NCBI GenBank assembly: GCA_014237395.1
Contig: JABZFP010000030.1
Span: 372,001 to 436,000, forward strand
Reading direction: 5' to 3'
Length of the DNA stretch: 64,000 nucleotides
DNA from: Desulfobacteraceae bacterium
GTDB taxonomy: Bacteria; Desulfobacterota; Desulfobacteria; Desulfobacterales; UBA5852
The translations under genes and the position numbers were made by a program. The notes beneath the pieces are model-generated. The model made no database searches, was not told where the DNA came from, and saw nothing but the letters and a program-made list of their open reading frames with translations. Shown in pieces: positions 1-9,213 of this stretch (position 1 is its first letter; each line of letters opens with the position of its first letter).

Positions 1-102
1 CGATGGGGATTACGACACTGTGCGGCGGGCATCGGGTTCCAATTAGGTGAGAATTTTACCGGATTCAAAAGATAACATCTATCCTACTGAATAGAGTGAG
101 CA

Positions 103-930
103 ATGAAACGAATACTTTTCTTGTTTGGTATATTGTGCGGATTGATGATCGTCCTGCCCGCATGGAGCGTTGCCCAAGATGTTTATGAATTTTCAATGCT
201 GCCGAGGTATTTCCCAAAAAAAATCAGAAGTATGATTGATCCGATGGCGGGGTACCTGGCCGAAGAGGTCGGGGTGCCGATCACCCCTGTTCTCACGAAA
301 GACTTTGCCGAATATGAAAATCGTCTGAAAAGCGGTGAGATCGAGATCGGCTATGAGAATCCGTTGGTTTATACAAAGGTTTCCGGAAGCCATGAGGTGC
401 TGGCGATGGCCATAAAAGGCCCGGGGGGTGACCGGTTCAGGGGCATTATTATCACCCGTCCGGACAGCGACATCCAAACCTTCAGCGACCTCAAACACAA
501 AAAGATAATGATCGTCGGAGAGACGTCGGCCGGTGGATTTCTTTCGCAGAAGCTGACCCTGATCGAGAACGGGATTGCGGTCGACAATGACTGCGAGCTT
601 GAAGTGGCTTCCGACAACAAACAGGAGAATGTGATCATCTCCGTCAGTATCGGCGATGTGGATGCGGGGTTCATCCGGGAATCGGCCCTTCATGTGGCCG
701 ATCAATACATCCAGCCCGGCACGATAAAAGTGGTGGCGCCCTGTGCTTGGCTGCCAAACTGGGCGCTTTCGGTAAATCGTTCCCTGCCGAGTGCCAGGAA
801 GGAGGCGATCAAAGCCGCGATCATCGGCCTGGCTGAAAATTCACCGGTGCTGAAAGCAATGGATGTCACAGGGTTTAAACCGGCGACAGACAGCCAGTAT
901 GATGTCATCCGGAATGTCGCCAACAATTAA
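103..930 (+). CDS. PhnD-like periplasmic substrate-binding protein
   Basis: This 275-residue secreted protein resembles the PhnD family of phosphate/phosphite/phosphonate ABC-transporter binding proteins. Residues 1-24 form a clear signal peptide (basic start, long hydrophobic run, VA before QD). The mature part has the family's shape: an early stretch with LPRYFPKKI, then GEIEIGYENPLVY, a central FSDLKHKKIMIVGETSAGGF typical of the second lobe, and GDVDAGFIRESAL. No permease or ATPase gene lies next to it inside the window, and what is to its left is cut off, so the transport partner is unknown. Orphan PhnD-like proteins also occur as sensor modules, so a sensory role is possible. The ligand cannot be told from sequence alone. 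The ribosome site is weak (GAGTGAG). Confidence 0.75.
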   Translation: MKRILFLFGILCGLMIVLPAWSVAQDVYEFSMLPRYFPKKIRSMIDPMAGYLAEEVGVPITPVLTKDFAEYENRLKSGEIEIGYENPLVYTKVSGSHEVLAMAIKGPGGDRFRGIIITRPDSDIQTFSDLKHKKIMIVGETSAGGFLSQKLTLIENGIAVDNDCELEVASDNKQENVIISVSIGDVDAGFIRESALHVADQYIQPGTIKVVAPCAWLPNWALSVNRSLPSARKEAIKAAIIGLAENSPVLKAMDVTGFKPATDSQYDVIRNVANN

Positions 931-957
931 GGTGGTAGCCCAATCGTTCTCCGCTAT

Positions 958-1737
958 CTATCGCTCCTCCCATTTGGGGGGGCGTCGTTCGAAGAAGGCT
1001 TGCACGCCCTCGTGGGCATCATGGGTGGTGCAGAGGCGGGCAAAGGCCTCGTTCATGAGTTCGAACTGTTTGAGATAGTCCATGTCTTCCGAGGCATAGA
1101 AGGCTTTTTTAGCGATCTGGATGGCAATCGGACTTTTTTGGGCCAGGGAAGCGGCCCAATCCAGGGCCGCTTTTTCCAGTTCTTCTTTGGGCACCACGCG
1201 GTTGACCAGTCCCAGGGCTTGCGCTTCAGGGGCCTTGATGAGATCCCCACCCAACAATAGCTCCAGGGCTTTCTTCCGACCCACGATGCGCGCGACCGGG
1301 ATCACCGGACCGACACAATTCAGACCAACGTTGATGGCTGTCAGCCCCATTTTGGCATTGCTGGCCGCAATGGCCAGATCCGCAGCTGCGACGAGCCCCA
1401 TTCCGTTGGCCGCGGCAACACCCTGCAATTGCGCGATCACTGGCTTTTTGAGTTGCGATATGGTCACCAGGGGGCGTTCCATGTGTTCGATCCAGGCCCG
1501 GTAGGCCATGGCGGTCTTCCCCGCCAGTTCATTGACGTCGATCCCGGCGCAAAAGGCCTTGCCGGCCCCCTTTAAAAGGATGACCCGCACGCCCGGGTCG
1601 GCATCCAGATTCGTCAGCGCCTGGTAGAGATCCGCGGCAAGTTGGGTATTGAAGGTATTGAGTTGCTCCGGCCGGTTCAGGGTAATGTGGCCAATAAAAC
1701 GATCGTCGATTTCGGTCAGAATGTGCTCGTAAGACAT
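958..1737 (-). CDS. Enoyl-CoA hydratase/isomerase-like protein (ECHDC3-like)
   Basis: The 259-residue protein has the crotonase fold signature: NRPEQLNTFN near residue 21, the oxyanion-hole stretch GAGKAFCAGIDVNEL (57-71) and NGMGLVAAADLAIA (111-124). The start at MSYEH is chosen because AGGAGGGAAGG precedes it; a longer open frame upstream has no such site and overlaps the neighbour's promoter. Both glutamates that catalyse hydration in classical crotonases are absent: alignment by eye puts Gly114 and Ala134 there. The overall match, including the ending AFFERRPPKW, is closest to the ECHDC3-type branch, which also lacks these acids. Hydratase activity is therefore doubtful. It is divergent from the secreted protein that follows and convergent with the PhnD-like gene. 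Confidence 0.8.
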   Translation of the reverse strand: MSYEHILTEIDDRFIGHITLNRPEQLNTFNTQLAADLYQALTNLDADPGVRVILLKGAGKAFCAGIDVNELAGKTAMAYRAWIEHMERPLVTISQLKKPVIAQLQGVAAANGMGLVAAADLAIAASNAKMGLTAINVGLNCVGPVIPVARIVGRKKALELLLGGDLIKAPEAQALGLVNRVVPKEELEKAALDWAASLAQKSPIAIQIAKKAFYASEDMDYLKQFELMNEAFARLCTTHDAHEGVQAFFERRPPKWEER

Positions 1738-1975
1738 AACCTTCCCTCCTGGAAATGGTGGATAGTGGATCTGGGGCCTGCCTTTCGATAACATACCCGT
1801 GATCAAAATGCATGGGCACTCTTTTCGTAACACTAAAGATAAGAGGAATACAACCGGGACATGTTGACAGCCCTTTATGGAAGGCGGTAGAAAACAGGAA
1901 CCATCCCGCCGGATGCAAATCGGCAACCTGACCGGAAGTTCTTTCTCTTCCATCACCTGCGGAAACGGAGAAACG

Positions 1976-3382
1976 ATGATGGCTTATCTGCGGACCGGCG
2001 TAATCCTTCTGCTCGCTTTGCTGGTTGCGACGCTACCGGCATCTGTCCCTGCCGATGGCATTGAAATCCTGAGCCATGGCAATGAAAACACCACTGGCGG
2101 TCAAGGGACCACCAATCAGACGCCTGTGAATCCCAAAGATATCACGGCAGCGCCGGTTCTGAAAGGTAAACACGTCAAACCGGCCGTTCCGGCCAGCGTC
2201 AACAAGGTCGGGAGGATGGTGCCGGCTGTCGCGGTCAATTTATCCGTCGATTTAACAACCCACGAGACGAATGGCATCTGGCGCTGGAATGCGATGCTCC
2301 AGAATTCAGGCGCTCAACCGTTGCCGGTCAATCGATTACAGCTGAAGGTCGTTCAGGTTACACCGCTTCCGAATCAAACCGCTCCGGCCGGTTCCGCGTT
2401 TCCGTTGCCGCCCCTGAGCCCTCAGCAGAAGAGAGGCTTTTCCAGCACCTGGAATCGTAATCAGAGCGCGCGCCAGCTCAGGCTGGAGGTATGGGATCAG
2501 CATGCCAATACGAAGGTCTATGAGAAGCTCCTGGCGCTGACCACCCCCGCCGATCAGGTGTCCGCGCCTTTATCGCCTGGCCTCCAGAAGGTCATGGCAA
2601 CACCAGGGGCTCGGGAGCCCAGTCGTATTGCCATTACCGACGGTCGTTACCTTGGGCGCGGCGCATGGCGGTTGGCGCTTGCCAACCCAAGTATTCAGAC
2701 CGTTCCGGCCGGTGATTACGCCTACACCTGGGTCTACAAGTTCTCCACCGGTAACGATCGTTCATACAACATTCCCAAGGACATCCCTTTCGCCGTACCC
2801 GGCAACCAGTCCCGGACGCTGCTGGAGGCCGGAGAGTTCTATGAATCCAATGACTGTGACTGCGCGGGATTGGATAGCGTTGAGGTGACGTTGCGTGAGA
2901 AGGCCAGTGGCCGGGAAGAGGTTTATACCATCGATGTGGCCATTCCGAACATCGACATCGAAGAATTTTACATCCAAATAGGACAGGACCCCCATTTTTT
3001 TAGTCAGGCGAAGGTCCTCACCACGTTGGTCAACCATTCCTATTACAATCTCATGCTGGCCTATACCCTGGAGGTGAAAATGGTGAAAAGAACGGACCAG
3101 GGCGTTGTCAGGGAAAGATTTACCCGAACAGGCACCATCATGCTCCCGGCCCGGCAAACCAACCAGGATGCCATCCTTGTGGATGATCTCCGGGAAGCTT
3201 TGCCGCATCTGGAAATTGACGATGAATTTGCGTATCATCCTGAAAGCGATGTCAGTGATGACGATTATTTACTGAATCGTCCCGCTTTTTTCGGGTCATT
3301 GACCATCGCCATGCCGGCCAATGCCAAGTGCGGACCGGGAAGACCGCTGGTGTTTCAACAGAAAGCGCTTTTTATCTGGTAG
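1976..3382 (+). CDS. Secreted protein of unknown function
   Basis: I do not recognise this 469-residue protein. It begins with a signal peptide (LLLALLVATLPASVPA, cleavage near residue 26) and has no later membrane span. The ATG at 1976 is chosen over an upstream in-frame ATG because it gives the signal peptide directly and has GGAG seven bases before it. The mature part is rich in beta-strand-like segments with alternating hydrophobics and repeated phrases such as LSVDLTTHETNGIWRWNAML and RLEVWDQHANTKVYEKLL, suggesting several immunoglobulin-like or other beta-sandwich domains. A CDCAGLD segment carries the only closely spaced cysteines. It stands alone between a divergent crotonase gene and rubrerythrin. 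A surface or periplasmic role is an inference from the signal peptide only. Confidence 0.7.
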   Translation: MMAYLRTGVILLLALLVATLPASVPADGIEILSHGNENTTGGQGTTNQTPVNPKDITAAPVLKGKHVKPAVPASVNKVGRMVPAVAVNLSVDLTTHETNGIWRWNAMLQNSGAQPLPVNRLQLKVVQVTPLPNQTAPAGSAFPLPPLSPQQKRGFSSTWNRNQSARQLRLEVWDQHANTKVYEKLLALTTPADQVSAPLSPGLQKVMATPGAREPSRIAITDGRYLGRGAWRLALANPSIQTVPAGDYAYTWVYKFSTGNDRSYNIPKDIPFAVPGNQSRTLLEAGEFYESNDCDCAGLDSVEVTLREKASGREEVYTIDVAIPNIDIEEFYIQIGQDPHFFSQAKVLTTLVNHSYYNLMLAYTLEVKMVKRTDQGVVRERFTRTGTIMLPARQTNQDAILVDDLREALPHLEIDDEFAYHPESDVSDDDYLLNRPAFFGSLTIAMPANAKCGPGRPLVFQQKALFIW

Positions 3383-3453
3383 GGGTCGGATTGCGACAGG
3401 CAACAACCCGAAATTTTTAAAAGAATATCAGCCATTGCGGACGGAGGGATATC

Positions 3454-3960
3454 GTGAAAGAAAAAACGCGGGAGAATGTTTACAAGGCCTTCATCGGTGA
3501 AGCCAAAGCCTACTTCAGACTGCTGGCGTATGCTGAAAAAGCGGATGAGGAGGAAGTGCCTCAGGTGGCCCTGCTGTTTCGGGCAATTGCCGAGGCCGAG
3601 CGGGTGCACGCCACACGCCAGCTGAACCTCGTGAAGGATCTGCTCGTGAAAGATACGGATACCAATCTGGAGAAATCTTTCCAGCGCGAAAAATCCGTCA
3701 GCGAGAATGAATATCCCGATTTTCTCAAGACGGCGGAGGAAGAAGGTGAAACCGCGGCGGCCCTGGCCTTCAGCCACGCCCGGGATGCCGAAGGCTACCA
3801 CGCTAAACTGTACGAACGTGCCATGATGAACGTGATCAAGGACGTGGTCAAAGCTTATCACGTCTGCCAGGTGTGCGGCTATGTGACGGACAAGAAGATT
3901 CCCAAGGCTTGCCCGGTCTGCGGCGCGCCGCCGGAAAAATTCAAAACCGTCGAAGCCTAA
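3454..3960 (+). CDS. rbr: Rubrerythrin
   Basis: Rubrerythrin reduces hydrogen peroxide in anaerobes using a diiron centre and a C-terminal rubredoxin iron. Both parts are visible in the 168 residues. The ferritin-like part carries the ligand motifs GEAKAYFRLL, EAERVHA and AEGYHAK, plus AEEEGETAA. The rubredoxin part holds CQVCGY and, thirteen residues on, CPVCGAP. Translation starts at a GTG behind a strong GGAGGG. The stop codon TAA overlaps by two bases the stop of the convergent threonine aldolase gene, so the two messages must overlap. The protein is slightly shorter than classic rubrerythrin (about 190 residues). Confidence 0.93.
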   Translation: MKEKTRENVYKAFIGEAKAYFRLLAYAEKADEEEVPQVALLFRAIAEAERVHATRQLNLVKDLLVKDTDTNLEKSFQREKSVSENEYPDFLKTAEEEGETAAALAFSHARDAEGYHAKLYERAMMNVIKDVVKAYHVCQVCGYVTDKKIPKACPVCGAPPEKFKTVEA

Positions 3961-4991
3961 TCCAGGATAAGGGCAAAGGCCTTGAGTGCGCGGTCGATGT
4001 CTTCTTGACGGATGCCGTAGTGGGTGACGGCCCGAAACTGATAGGGGCCGGTGGCCCCCACGCGCACCCCCGCGTCGGTTAAACGGGCCACGATCTCAGC
4101 GGCAGGGCGACCCTCCGGGTCCAGATTGACATAGACGATATTGGTCCTGATACGCTCCGGGTCTATCCGGGCACGGCGCATGGCACTCAATCCCTCTGCT
4201 AAACGCCGGGCGTAGCGATGATCATCCACCAGGCGGCCGGTCATTTCCTGCAACGCCACAATGCCGGCCGCGGCGATGACACCGGCCTGGCGCATGCCGC
4301 CCCCCAGCACCTTGCGATTGCGTCGCGCTTTCCGAATGAACGTTTCGCGGCCGCAGACCAGCGAGCCCACCGGAGCGGATAGGCCCTTGCTCAGGCAGAA
4401 GGAAAGAGAATCCACCGGTCCAGCCAGATCGGCGACCGGCACGTCCAATGCCGCCGCCGCGTTGAAGATACGGGCGCCGTCCATGTGGACACGCAGGCCG
4501 TGTTCCGCCGCGAGGTCGGCTACGGCTTGCAAATAGGCCGCCTCTAGTGGCGTGCCGCTGCAGCGGTTGTGGGTGTTTTCCACTGCGATCAGGCGGGTGC
4601 GGGGAAAGTGCGGGTCGTCCGCGCGAATGCTATCGCGTACGGCGGTGAGATCCAGTGTGCCGTCCGGGTGGTTGGGCACGGTTCGGGGGTGAATACCGCC
4701 CACCGCCGCGCTGCCGCCCTGCTCATAGTAAAAAATGTGGGCCTGGTCGCCCAGGATAACTTCTTCTCCGCGGCCGCAGTGGGTCAGCAGGCAAATCAGA
4801 TTCGCCATCGTGCCGCTGGGCACCAGCATGGCGGCTTCCTTGCCGGTCATTTCCGCCGCCAGAGTCTCCAGGCGCACCACCGTCGGGTCTTCGCCAAAGA
4901 CGTCATCACCCAGTTCGGCCGTTGCCATGGCCCGACGCATGGCTTCCGTGGGGAGGGTTACGGTGTCCGATCGTAAATCAATGGGGTGCAT
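3957..4991 (-). CDS. ltaE: Low-specificity L-threonine aldolase
   Basis: This PLP enzyme splits L-threonine and allo-threonine into glycine and acetaldehyde. The 344 residues show the family's start DLRSDTVTLPT (5-15), the GEDPTV motif (34-39), PSGTMANLICLL (58-69), the cofactor-contacting DGARIFNAA (171-179) and the PLP lysine Lys202 in LSFCLSKGLSAPVG. The start at MHPIDL is preferred to an in-frame ATG 39 bases upstream, because it matches the usual N-terminus and AAAGGA lies just before it. It is convergent with rubrerythrin and overlaps its stop codon. Confidence 0.93.
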   Translation of the reverse strand: MHPIDLRSDTVTLPTEAMRRAMATAELGDDVFGEDPTVVRLETLAAEMTGKEAAMLVPSGTMANLICLLTHCGRGEEVILGDQAHIFYYEQGGSAAVGGIHPRTVPNHPDGTLDLTAVRDSIRADDPHFPRTRLIAVENTHNRCSGTPLEAAYLQAVADLAAEHGLRVHMDGARIFNAAAALDVPVADLAGPVDSLSFCLSKGLSAPVGSLVCGRETFIRKARRNRKVLGGGMRQAGVIAAAGIVALQEMTGRLVDDHRYARRLAEGLSAMRRARIDPERIRTNIVYVNLDPEGRPAAEIVARLTDAGVRVGATGPYQFRAVTHYGIRQEDIDRALKAFALILD

Positions 4992-5202
4992 CTGGGGTCC
5001 TTTCCCGGCCGTTCCAACCGAAGCCATCATGCCGATGGCCCGCTTCTATTGTGTCGCGTCCCCATGATTATCTGATTCCCACAGCCGGATCAAGTCCGTC
5101 CAGCCGCAATTTGCGCTTGCAAAACCGAATATTTTTTGAACAACATGAAGATCTTGAGCCATGGGGAGGGGACAGTGCCAACCATTTGACGAAGGGATGG
5201 GA

Positions 5203-5613
5203 ATGCCGTCGACTTTTCACATGACGCCTGTCGGGACCATTCACAAGACGGACACGCAAACCTGGATTGAAATTGAGGCGCCCTATAGACCGGCCATGGA
5301 CGGGCTGGAGGGATTTTCCCACATCCATGTTTTGTTCTGGTTTCATGAAAACGACCATGCCGAAGGGCGGCAGGTGCTGAAAGTTCATCCCCGCAAAGAT
5401 ACCCGTAACCCTCTGACCGGGGTTTTTGCCACGCATTCCCCCCTGCGTCCCAACCTGATCGGTATGACCCTCTGTCGTGTGGTTGCCGTTGCTCCTTCCC
5501 GGATCGTCATCGATCGCATCGATGCCATTGATGGCACACCGGTTTTGGATATCAAATGTTATATTCCCAGCTCAAGCTCATTTGAAAACCTTCATCTGCC
5601 CGATTGGGTCTAA
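5203..5613 (+). CDS. Short TsaA/TrmO-domain protein
   Basis: The protein (about 136 residues from this ATG) is a single TsaA-like beta-barrel domain of the TrmO family (SAM-dependent methylation of t6A37 in tRNA). Visible family marks are PVGTIHKTD, GLEGFSHIHVLFWFH, ATHSPLRPNLIGMTL and IDAIDGTPVLDIKCYIP. It lacks the C-terminal domain found in E. coli TrmO, so it matches the short archaeal-type version. Several start codons compete (5161, 5197, 5203, 5221); 5203 is picked for its upstream GAAGGG. A second, full-length TrmO gene lies at 13110, so this one may act on another substrate or be a partner. It ends 14 bases before recD2 and is probably co-transcribed with it. Confidence 0.8.
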   Translation: MPSTFHMTPVGTIHKTDTQTWIEIEAPYRPAMDGLEGFSHIHVLFWFHENDHAEGRQVLKVHPRKDTRNPLTGVFATHSPLRPNLIGMTLCRVVAVAPSRIVIDRIDAIDGTPVLDIKCYIPSSSSFENLHLPDWV

Positions 5614-5627
5614 CAGGCTTTCGCCGA

Positions 5628-7862
5628 ATGACTGAACTCACGGGCCAGATCGAACAGGTGACCTATTTCAACGCGGAATCAGGCTTCACCGTGGCGCGTG
5701 TGGCCGTCAGCGGCCGCCAGGAACCGGTGACCGTAGTTGGACGCCTGCTCGATCCCCGTCCCGGGGAAGTGCTGGCGATGACCGGTGAATGGGCGACGCA
5801 TCGCACCTTCGGTGAGCAGTTTAAGGTCACGGATTTCACGATTCACGTGCCCACCACGGCGCGCAGCATTCTTAAATATCTTGGATCGGGGCTGATACGG
5901 GGCCTGGGGCCGGAAATGGCGACTCGCATCGTCGACCAGTTCGGAGACCGGACGCTCGATATCATCGAGAAGGACATCGAGCAACTGCGACGTGTCCGGG
6001 GCATCGGCCGCAAGCGCCTGGACAGTATACGGCGGGCCTGGGCGGAGCAACACGACATCCGTCAGTTGACGCTCTTTCTTCAGCAACACGACATCCCTAC
6101 CGGGCAGGCGATGAAAATCTTCAAGCGTTACGGGCATAGCGCCATTGCCGTGCTGCGCCGCAACCCCTATCGGCTGGCCAGTGATATTGCCGGCATCGGC
6201 TTTAAGACCGCCGATCGCATGGCGCGCCAAATGGCGTTTCCGATGGAATCCCCCATGCGGGTAGAGGCGGGCCTGCTTTTTCTCCTGGAAGAATTGGCCG
6301 GCCAGGGACACGTGTATTTCCCACGTCGGGATCTGGAAGGCCGGGCGACCGAGATGCTGAGCGTGTCGCCCATGCTGGTGCGTGAAGCGATTGCGCGATT
6401 GGACCGGCAGCGGCGCATCGTTATGGAGCCCTTGTCGGTCGGCAAGGGAGACATGGCGCCCGGACAGGCGCTCTATCTGCCTTATCTCAACCAGGCCGAG
6501 TGCGACGTGGCGCGCATGGTCGGTCAGCTTCTGGATATGCCGGCGGCCGTTTCATCGAAGGAGGAAAATGCCGCCCTGGCCCTGGCGCGAAAACATTCGC
6601 CTGTTGCGCTTGTACCACGCCAGCTGGAGGCCGTCCGCGAGGCGCTGGCGGCCAAGGTTATGGTGATCACGGGCGGTCCGGGTACCGGCAAGACCACCAT
6701 TATCCAGGCGATCCTGCACGTGTTTGCCGCGTTGCGGGCGACGATTCACCTGGCGGCCCCCACTGGACGGGCGGCCAAACGCATGGCGGAAGCCACCGGC
6801 CGCAATGCGTTTACGATTCACCGGTTGCTGGAATACAGTATCCAAAAGGGCGGCTTCCAGCGGAATGCGGAATGGCCCCTCAAGACCGATCTGGTCGTGG
6901 TGGACGAAGCCTCCATGGTGGACACGCTGCTGATGGCGCATTTGCTTGCGGGGATTCCGCAGACCGCGCGTCTGATTCTGGTCGGGGACGTGCATCAACT
7001 GCCGTCGGTGGGACCAGGCAATGTTCTCGGGGACATCATTGCTTCCGAGGCCGTTCCGGTGGTTGAATTGACGGACATTCACCGGCAGGCCCGGGCCAGT
7101 CGGATTGTGACCAGCGCGCATGCCGTCAACGCCGGACAGATGCCGGTGATCGACCCGGCCGACGCCGATAGCGACTTCTACTTTGTCGAGCGGGCGACGC
7201 CGGAGCAGGCCCGGGACACCATTGCGCATCTCGTGGCGGATCGGATTCCCAACCGGTTTGGTATGGACCCAGTTGATGATATTCAGGTGCTGGCGCCCAT
7301 GCACCGGGGGGCGGCCGGCGCCGATGAACTCAACCGTGTGCTGCAGGCCGCCTTGAACCCGAAGGGCATCGAAATGGTGCGTGGCAGCAGGGTTTTCAGA
7401 TTGAACGACAAGGTTATGCAGATTCGCAATAATTATGATAAGGAGGTGTTCAACGGTGATGTCGGACGTATCACGGCGCTTCGAGAAGAGGCGCGGGAAC
7501 TTGAAGTAACCTATGACGGTCTTATTGTGTCCTATGCATCCACCGAGTTGGATGAGATCGTCACGGCCTATGCGGTTTCGGTTCATAAATCCCAGGGCTC
7601 CGAGTTCCCTGCAGTCGTCATACCGATATTGACCCAGCATTATATGTTGTTGCAGCGCAATTTAATTTATACGGCCATCACCCGCGGGCGTCGGCTGGTG
7701 GTGCTTGTGGGCACGCGCAGGGCACTCGCCATGGCGGTGGCCAGAAATGATCAGCACAAGCGGCATACCGGTTTGTGTCAGCGCCTGACGGTAGCGGCGC
7801 GAAAGAGGAAAGGGCTTGATGATGGCGGAAATGGTTCAACTCGGCGAAGGGGTCGCGATTGA
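5628..7862 (+). CDS. recD2: RecD2-type SF1B DNA helicase
   Basis: A 744-residue 5'-3' helicase of the RecD2 type, which works outside RecBCD in bacteria lacking that complex. The N-terminal OB-like part (TELTGQIEQVTYFN) is followed by tandem helix-hairpin-helix stretches (GLIRGLGPEMATRIV, RRVRGIGRKRLD, DIAGIGFKTADRMA). The motor has Walker A GGPGTGKTT near residue 349, VVVDEASMVD near 423, LVGDVHQLPSVGPG, and the C-terminal SVHKSQGSEFPAVV near 652 followed by NLIYTAITRGR. The ATG is chosen over an upstream TTG that lies inside the preceding gene. Its last 44 bases overlap the PilZ gene, suggesting translational coupling. Confidence 0.93.
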   Translation: MTELTGQIEQVTYFNAESGFTVARVAVSGRQEPVTVVGRLLDPRPGEVLAMTGEWATHRTFGEQFKVTDFTIHVPTTARSILKYLGSGLIRGLGPEMATRIVDQFGDRTLDIIEKDIEQLRRVRGIGRKRLDSIRRAWAEQHDIRQLTLFLQQHDIPTGQAMKIFKRYGHSAIAVLRRNPYRLASDIAGIGFKTADRMARQMAFPMESPMRVEAGLLFLLEELAGQGHVYFPRRDLEGRATEMLSVSPMLVREAIARLDRQRRIVMEPLSVGKGDMAPGQALYLPYLNQAECDVARMVGQLLDMPAAVSSKEENAALALARKHSPVALVPRQLEAVREALAAKVMVITGGPGTGKTTIIQAILHVFAALRATIHLAAPTGRAAKRMAEATGRNAFTIHRLLEYSIQKGGFQRNAEWPLKTDLVVVDEASMVDTLLMAHLLAGIPQTARLILVGDVHQLPSVGPGNVLGDIIASEAVPVVELTDIHRQARASRIVTSAHAVNAGQMPVIDPADADSDFYFVERATPEQARDTIAHLVADRIPNRFGMDPVDDIQVLAPMHRGAAGADELNRVLQAALNPKGIEMVRGSRVFRLNDKVMQIRNNYDKEVFNGDVGRITALREEARELEVTYDGLIVSYASTELDEIVTAYAVSVHKSQGSEFPAVVIPILTQHYMLLQRNLIYTAITRGRRLVVLVGTRRALAMAVARNDQHKRHTGLCQRLTVAARKRKGLDDGGNGSTRRRGRD

Positions 7863-8457
7863 AGTCGGGGCCGGGCTTCGGGTACAGGTCGAAGGCATTG
7901 ATTTTACATTCACGTCACGCTTTCTGGGAACGTTTGATACCGATGACGTTCTTCTCAGCCTTGATCCGCGCATGGAGCACTTTGAAAGCCGTCTCGAACC
8001 GGGAACGGTCTTTTCGGCCAGCTACCTGTCCGATGATGTGTATCACCAGTTTCGGGCCGGTTTCGAGCGCCTGATTACCGATCCCATTCGGGCCATTGTT
8101 CTCAACAAGCCCAATGAGGTGCTTAACATCGAGCAGCGCATGTTGCCGCGGACCCCCTGTTCGGTGCCGGCCCGTGTGGATATCCGCAAGACGCTGGCAG
8201 GGACCATCACCGATATCAGTCCGAAAGGGTGCCGCATTGAGATGGCGGTCGACGAAAGCGGCGGCGTTCCACTGGAAATGGGTGATCGTGTGCGACTGCG
8301 GCTCCGGGCGCCCGGCAGTCAGCATGGCTATATCGTGGAAGGTCAGGTGCGCAACGTCGCCGCCAGCGATTTGGTGCGGGAAGCCGGCATCCGATTCGAT
8401 AACCTGCCAGAGATATTAAGAAATTTTATTGAAACCCTGGCGCGCGGCCCCTATTGA
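7819..8457 (+). CDS. PilZ-domain (YcgR-like) c-di-GMP receptor
   Basis: The 212-residue protein has two halves. The first hundred residues look like the beta-barrel that precedes PilZ in YcgR-type flagellar brakes. The second half is PilZ: the c-di-GMP-binding RMLPR (RxxxR) is followed by TITDISPKGCRIEM, which fits the D/NxSxxG motif. It would bind cyclic di-GMP in the cytoplasm. It overlaps the end of recD2 by 44 bases, and GAGGAAAGGG inside recD2 acts as the ribosome site. No flagellar gene is nearby, so whether it acts on motility or on another output is open. Confidence 0.85.
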   Translation: MMAEMVQLGEGVAIEVGAGLRVQVEGIDFTFTSRFLGTFDTDDVLLSLDPRMEHFESRLEPGTVFSASYLSDDVYHQFRAGFERLITDPIRAIVLNKPNEVLNIEQRMLPRTPCSVPARVDIRKTLAGTITDISPKGCRIEMAVDESGGVPLEMGDRVRLRLRAPGSQHGYIVEGQVRNVAASDLVREAGIRFDNLPEILRNFIETLARGPY

Positions 8458-8548
8458 GTCCGATCCGGCGGAACCATCGTCCGGACCATAAACGGCCTCC
8501 CGTCGTTTTCAACCCATTCCATTTGCCCTCGAAAGCAATCTATTCGAT

Positions 8549-9052
8549 TCATTCATCGACCGCATCGATTGACAGGCCGTAAATCGGAGGACGGGCCACT
8601 CCGGCGGTGGATCGCTGTCGCTGCCGGAAGCGCTTGATTCCCGGACGATGCGGGAAATACACTAGGTGGGTCTCGCAGCAGCAATCCGAACTGCCAAATC
8701 CCGGCGCAACAACGCGGGCGCCGGGCATTTCCCGCAGATCGGCGGCCCAGCGGTGTTCATCATAACCCGCTCCCCGCCCGTACCAGATTTCCTGCAGACA
8801 TCCCAGAGGCCTCAAGTAATCCATATGCCAGTGAGGTCGGGTTGCGACACCCAGATGGTGTCGGATCCTGGCGGGCAGCCCCCCCGGTCCACAAGCGCTG
8901 CCCGCATAGGCATACCAGCCGGCGGGAAAATCGAATCCGCCTAATCTCCCGACCAGCAGTCGCGTGTGTGATACTAATTCGAGAATAAGAACATAAGTCC
9001 CTGTTTTAACCTTGAAGCGACGTTGGTAGGGGACCAGGGGATGGCCGGACAT
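8549..9052 (-). CDS. DUF123 protein, GIY-YIG-like
   Basis: The 167-residue protein belongs to the DUF123 family, regarded as a relative of GIY-YIG nucleases. Family marks are GTYVLILEL, PAGWYAYAGSACGPGGLPARIRHH (about residues 43-66), HWHMDYLRPLG and FGSSDCCCETHLVYF. No biochemical role is firmly known to me; DNA or RNA cleavage is only suggested by the fold. The ribosome site is weak. It stands alone between the recD2/PilZ unit and the microprotein gene, 91 bases from the convergent PilZ gene. Confidence 0.8.
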   Translation of the reverse strand: MSGHPLVPYQRRFKVKTGTYVLILELVSHTRLLVGRLGGFDFPAGWYAYAGSACGPGGLPARIRHHLGVATRPHWHMDYLRPLGCLQEIWYGRGAGYDEHRWAADLREMPGARVVAPGFGSSDCCCETHLVYFPHRPGIKRFRQRQRSTAGVARPPIYGLSIDAVDE

Positions 9053-9213
9053 GATTTGTTTCGTTTGTATCGCTAAAAATCGGGAAAGTGGACCTTAACG
9101 ATTTCCGGACGGGCGGTGACGACGGGAAAAGTGGTGGTGCGTCTTACAAACCCGTCCGGCACGTCAATGCATGCCGGACGGCGATGACGCCATGAACAAT
9201 GGGTTACCCCATA

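Noticed and set aside
1..102. End of an upstream gene
   Set aside because: An open frame runs from base 1 to a TAA at 73-75, but 24 codons with no recognisable motif are too few to call a gene.
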